Assembly: GCA_937921835.1 (NCBI GenBank)
Contig: CAKZVG010000058.1
Span: 1-6,550, forward strand
Direction: 5' to 3'
From: an uncultured Bryobacteraceae bacterium
GTDB taxonomy: Bacteria; Acidobacteriota; Terriglobia; Bryobacterales; Bryobacteraceae
Length of the DNA stretch: 6,550 bases
In this document: positions 6,086-6,550 of the stretch, piece by piece
How positions within the stretch are numbered: the first letter of the stretch is position 1
How the letters are laid out: each line of letters starts with the position of its first letter
Notes under the pieces: model-generated
Database searches by the model: none
Seen by the model: only the letters and a program-made list of their open reading frames with translations
Told to the model about the DNA's origin: nothing
Made by a program: the position numbers and the translations under genes

Positions 6086-6097
6086 AGTTTGCCGTTC

Positions 6098-6550
6098 TTA
6101 ACGGTCGACGCGCGCCGAGCCGCCGCCCGCGAACGCCCGCACCTGCTCGACGGTCGCCATGGTGGTGTCGCCGGGGAAGGTGGTGAGCAGGGCTCCGTGC
6201 GCCCAGCCGAGATTGACGGCCATCTGCGGATCTTCGCCCATCATCAGGCCGTAGAAGAAGCCGGATGCGAACCCGTCGCCGCCGCCCACGCGGTCGTAGA
6301 TGGAATCCAGTTCCACCGTCGGCGCCTGGTAGGTCTGCCCGTCGATCCAGGCCACCGCACTCCAACTGTGATGGCTGGCCGAGTGAACGTGCCGCAGCGT
6401 GGTGGCCACGACCTTGACCTTGGGGTACTTCTTCACCACGTCGCCGATCATGGCGAAGAACACGCTCGGATCAAGTTTCGACTTCTTCGTCACGTCGGGT
6501 CCGGGAACGCCGAGGCCCTTCTGGAGATCCTCTTCGTTGCCCACCAGCAC
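6098..6550 (-). CDS. PfkB-family sugar kinase, 2-keto-3-deoxygluconate-kinase-like (partial, C-terminal part)
   Basis: This is the C-terminal 150 residues of a ribokinase-family kinase; the N-terminal part lies beyond the right edge. The reading frame is open at the edge, and the first visible codon (GTG, Val) is internal, since VLVGNEEDL is a mid-protein segment in this family. The PfkB signature 2 is DRVGGGDGFASGFFYGLM (86-103). It contains the GGGD anion hole and catalytic Asp92, a common variant of GAGD in KDG-kinase-like proteins. The ending GDTTMATVEQV and GGSARVDR is also typical of KDG-kinase-like members. KDG kinase makes 2-keto-3-deoxy-6-phosphogluconate from KDG in uronate and Entner-Doudoroff metabolism. 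The substrate-contact residues near the N-terminus are not visible, so another hexose or ketose kinase activity cannot be excluded. The gene lies upstream of the HAD phosphatase gene in the same direction. Confidence 0.9.
   Translation of the reverse strand: MLVGNEEDLQKGLGVPGPDVTKKSKLDPSVFFAMIGDVVKKYPKVKVVATTLRHVHSASHHSWSAVAWIDGQTYQAPTVELDSIYDRVGGGDGFASGFFYGLMMGEDPQMAVNLGWAHGALLTTFPGDTTMATVEQVRAFAGGGSARVDR

Noticed and set aside
6058..6090. tRNA T-arm look-alike (TTCGAA in a G-C stem)
   Set aside because: The loop is 8 bases with the wrong register on both strands, and no D-arm, anticodon arm, acceptor stem or CCA end is present nearby.
6058..6100. Rightward intrinsic terminator (stem followed by a mildly T-rich stretch)
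   Set aside because: No rightward gene ends upstream of it, and the stretch after the stem is not a continuous T-run.
6036..6365. In-frame upstream extension of the HAD gene
   Set aside because: It overlaps the kinase coding sequence in another frame, while MPEKLNFLTPEVREKL at 6035 gives the usual family length.
1..6550. Mobile elements, CRISPR arrays, tRNA or rRNA genes
   Set aside because: No transposase or integrase motifs, no regularly spaced direct repeats and no structured RNA gene could be found on either strand.

Overview
The window is GC-rich and tightly packed. It holds six protein genes with clear family assignments (one cut by the right edge), one possible small protein gene, and several GC-rich inverted repeats. 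I see no tRNA, rRNA, CRISPR array, transposase, integrase or phage gene. Gene content and protein style (an E. coli-type full-length glycogen branching enzyme, a small secreted GH16 glucanase, and a KDG-kinase-like PfkB protein beside a KdsC-like HAD phosphatase) would fit a soil-type, carbohydrate-degrading Gram-negative bacterium. Acidobacteriota of the Solibacter/Bryobacter kind are my best guess. That is an impression from remembered protein families, not a measured placement.

Layout, left to right. 1-145: no gene; it carries a leftward promoter-like pair and a purine-rich Shine-Dalgarno-like run that point to a gene starting just outside the left edge. 146-2323 (-): glgB, glycogen branching enzyme. 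2341-3291 (+): an adenosine-deaminase-superfamily metal-dependent deaminase, divergent from glgB with only 17 bp between the two starts. 3292-3347: short convergent gap with a GC hairpin. 3348-4160 (-): secreted GH16 beta-glucanase, read after 4161-5123 (-), an aldo/keto reductase; the reductase stop codon directly abuts the glucanase start. 5124-5468: a 345-bp stretch without a recognised gene, holding a possible rightward small protein gene (5225-5461), a 30-bp near-perfect palindrome and a leader hairpin before the reductase. 5469-6035 (-): KdsC-like HAD phosphatase. 6036-6097: intercistronic gap with a perfect 10-bp-stem hairpin. 6098-6550 (-): C-terminal part of a PfkB-family sugar kinase resembling 2-keto-3-deoxygluconate kinase, running off the right edge.

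How the genes may work together (inference). The theme is carbohydrate handling: glycogen branching inside the cell, an exported endo-glucanase co-translated with a sugar/aldehyde-type reductase, and a kinase-phosphatase pair whose families both act on 2-keto-3-deoxy sugar acids or their phosphates. The deaminase stands apart; nucleoside salvage or the futalosine route to menaquinone are the two plausible roles. I see no evidence of a complete new defence or mobile system. The items most worth a second look are the unassigned 5124-5468 stretch with its palindrome and small ORF, the kinase/phosphatase pairing with its strong intercistronic hairpin, and the substrate of the deaminase.
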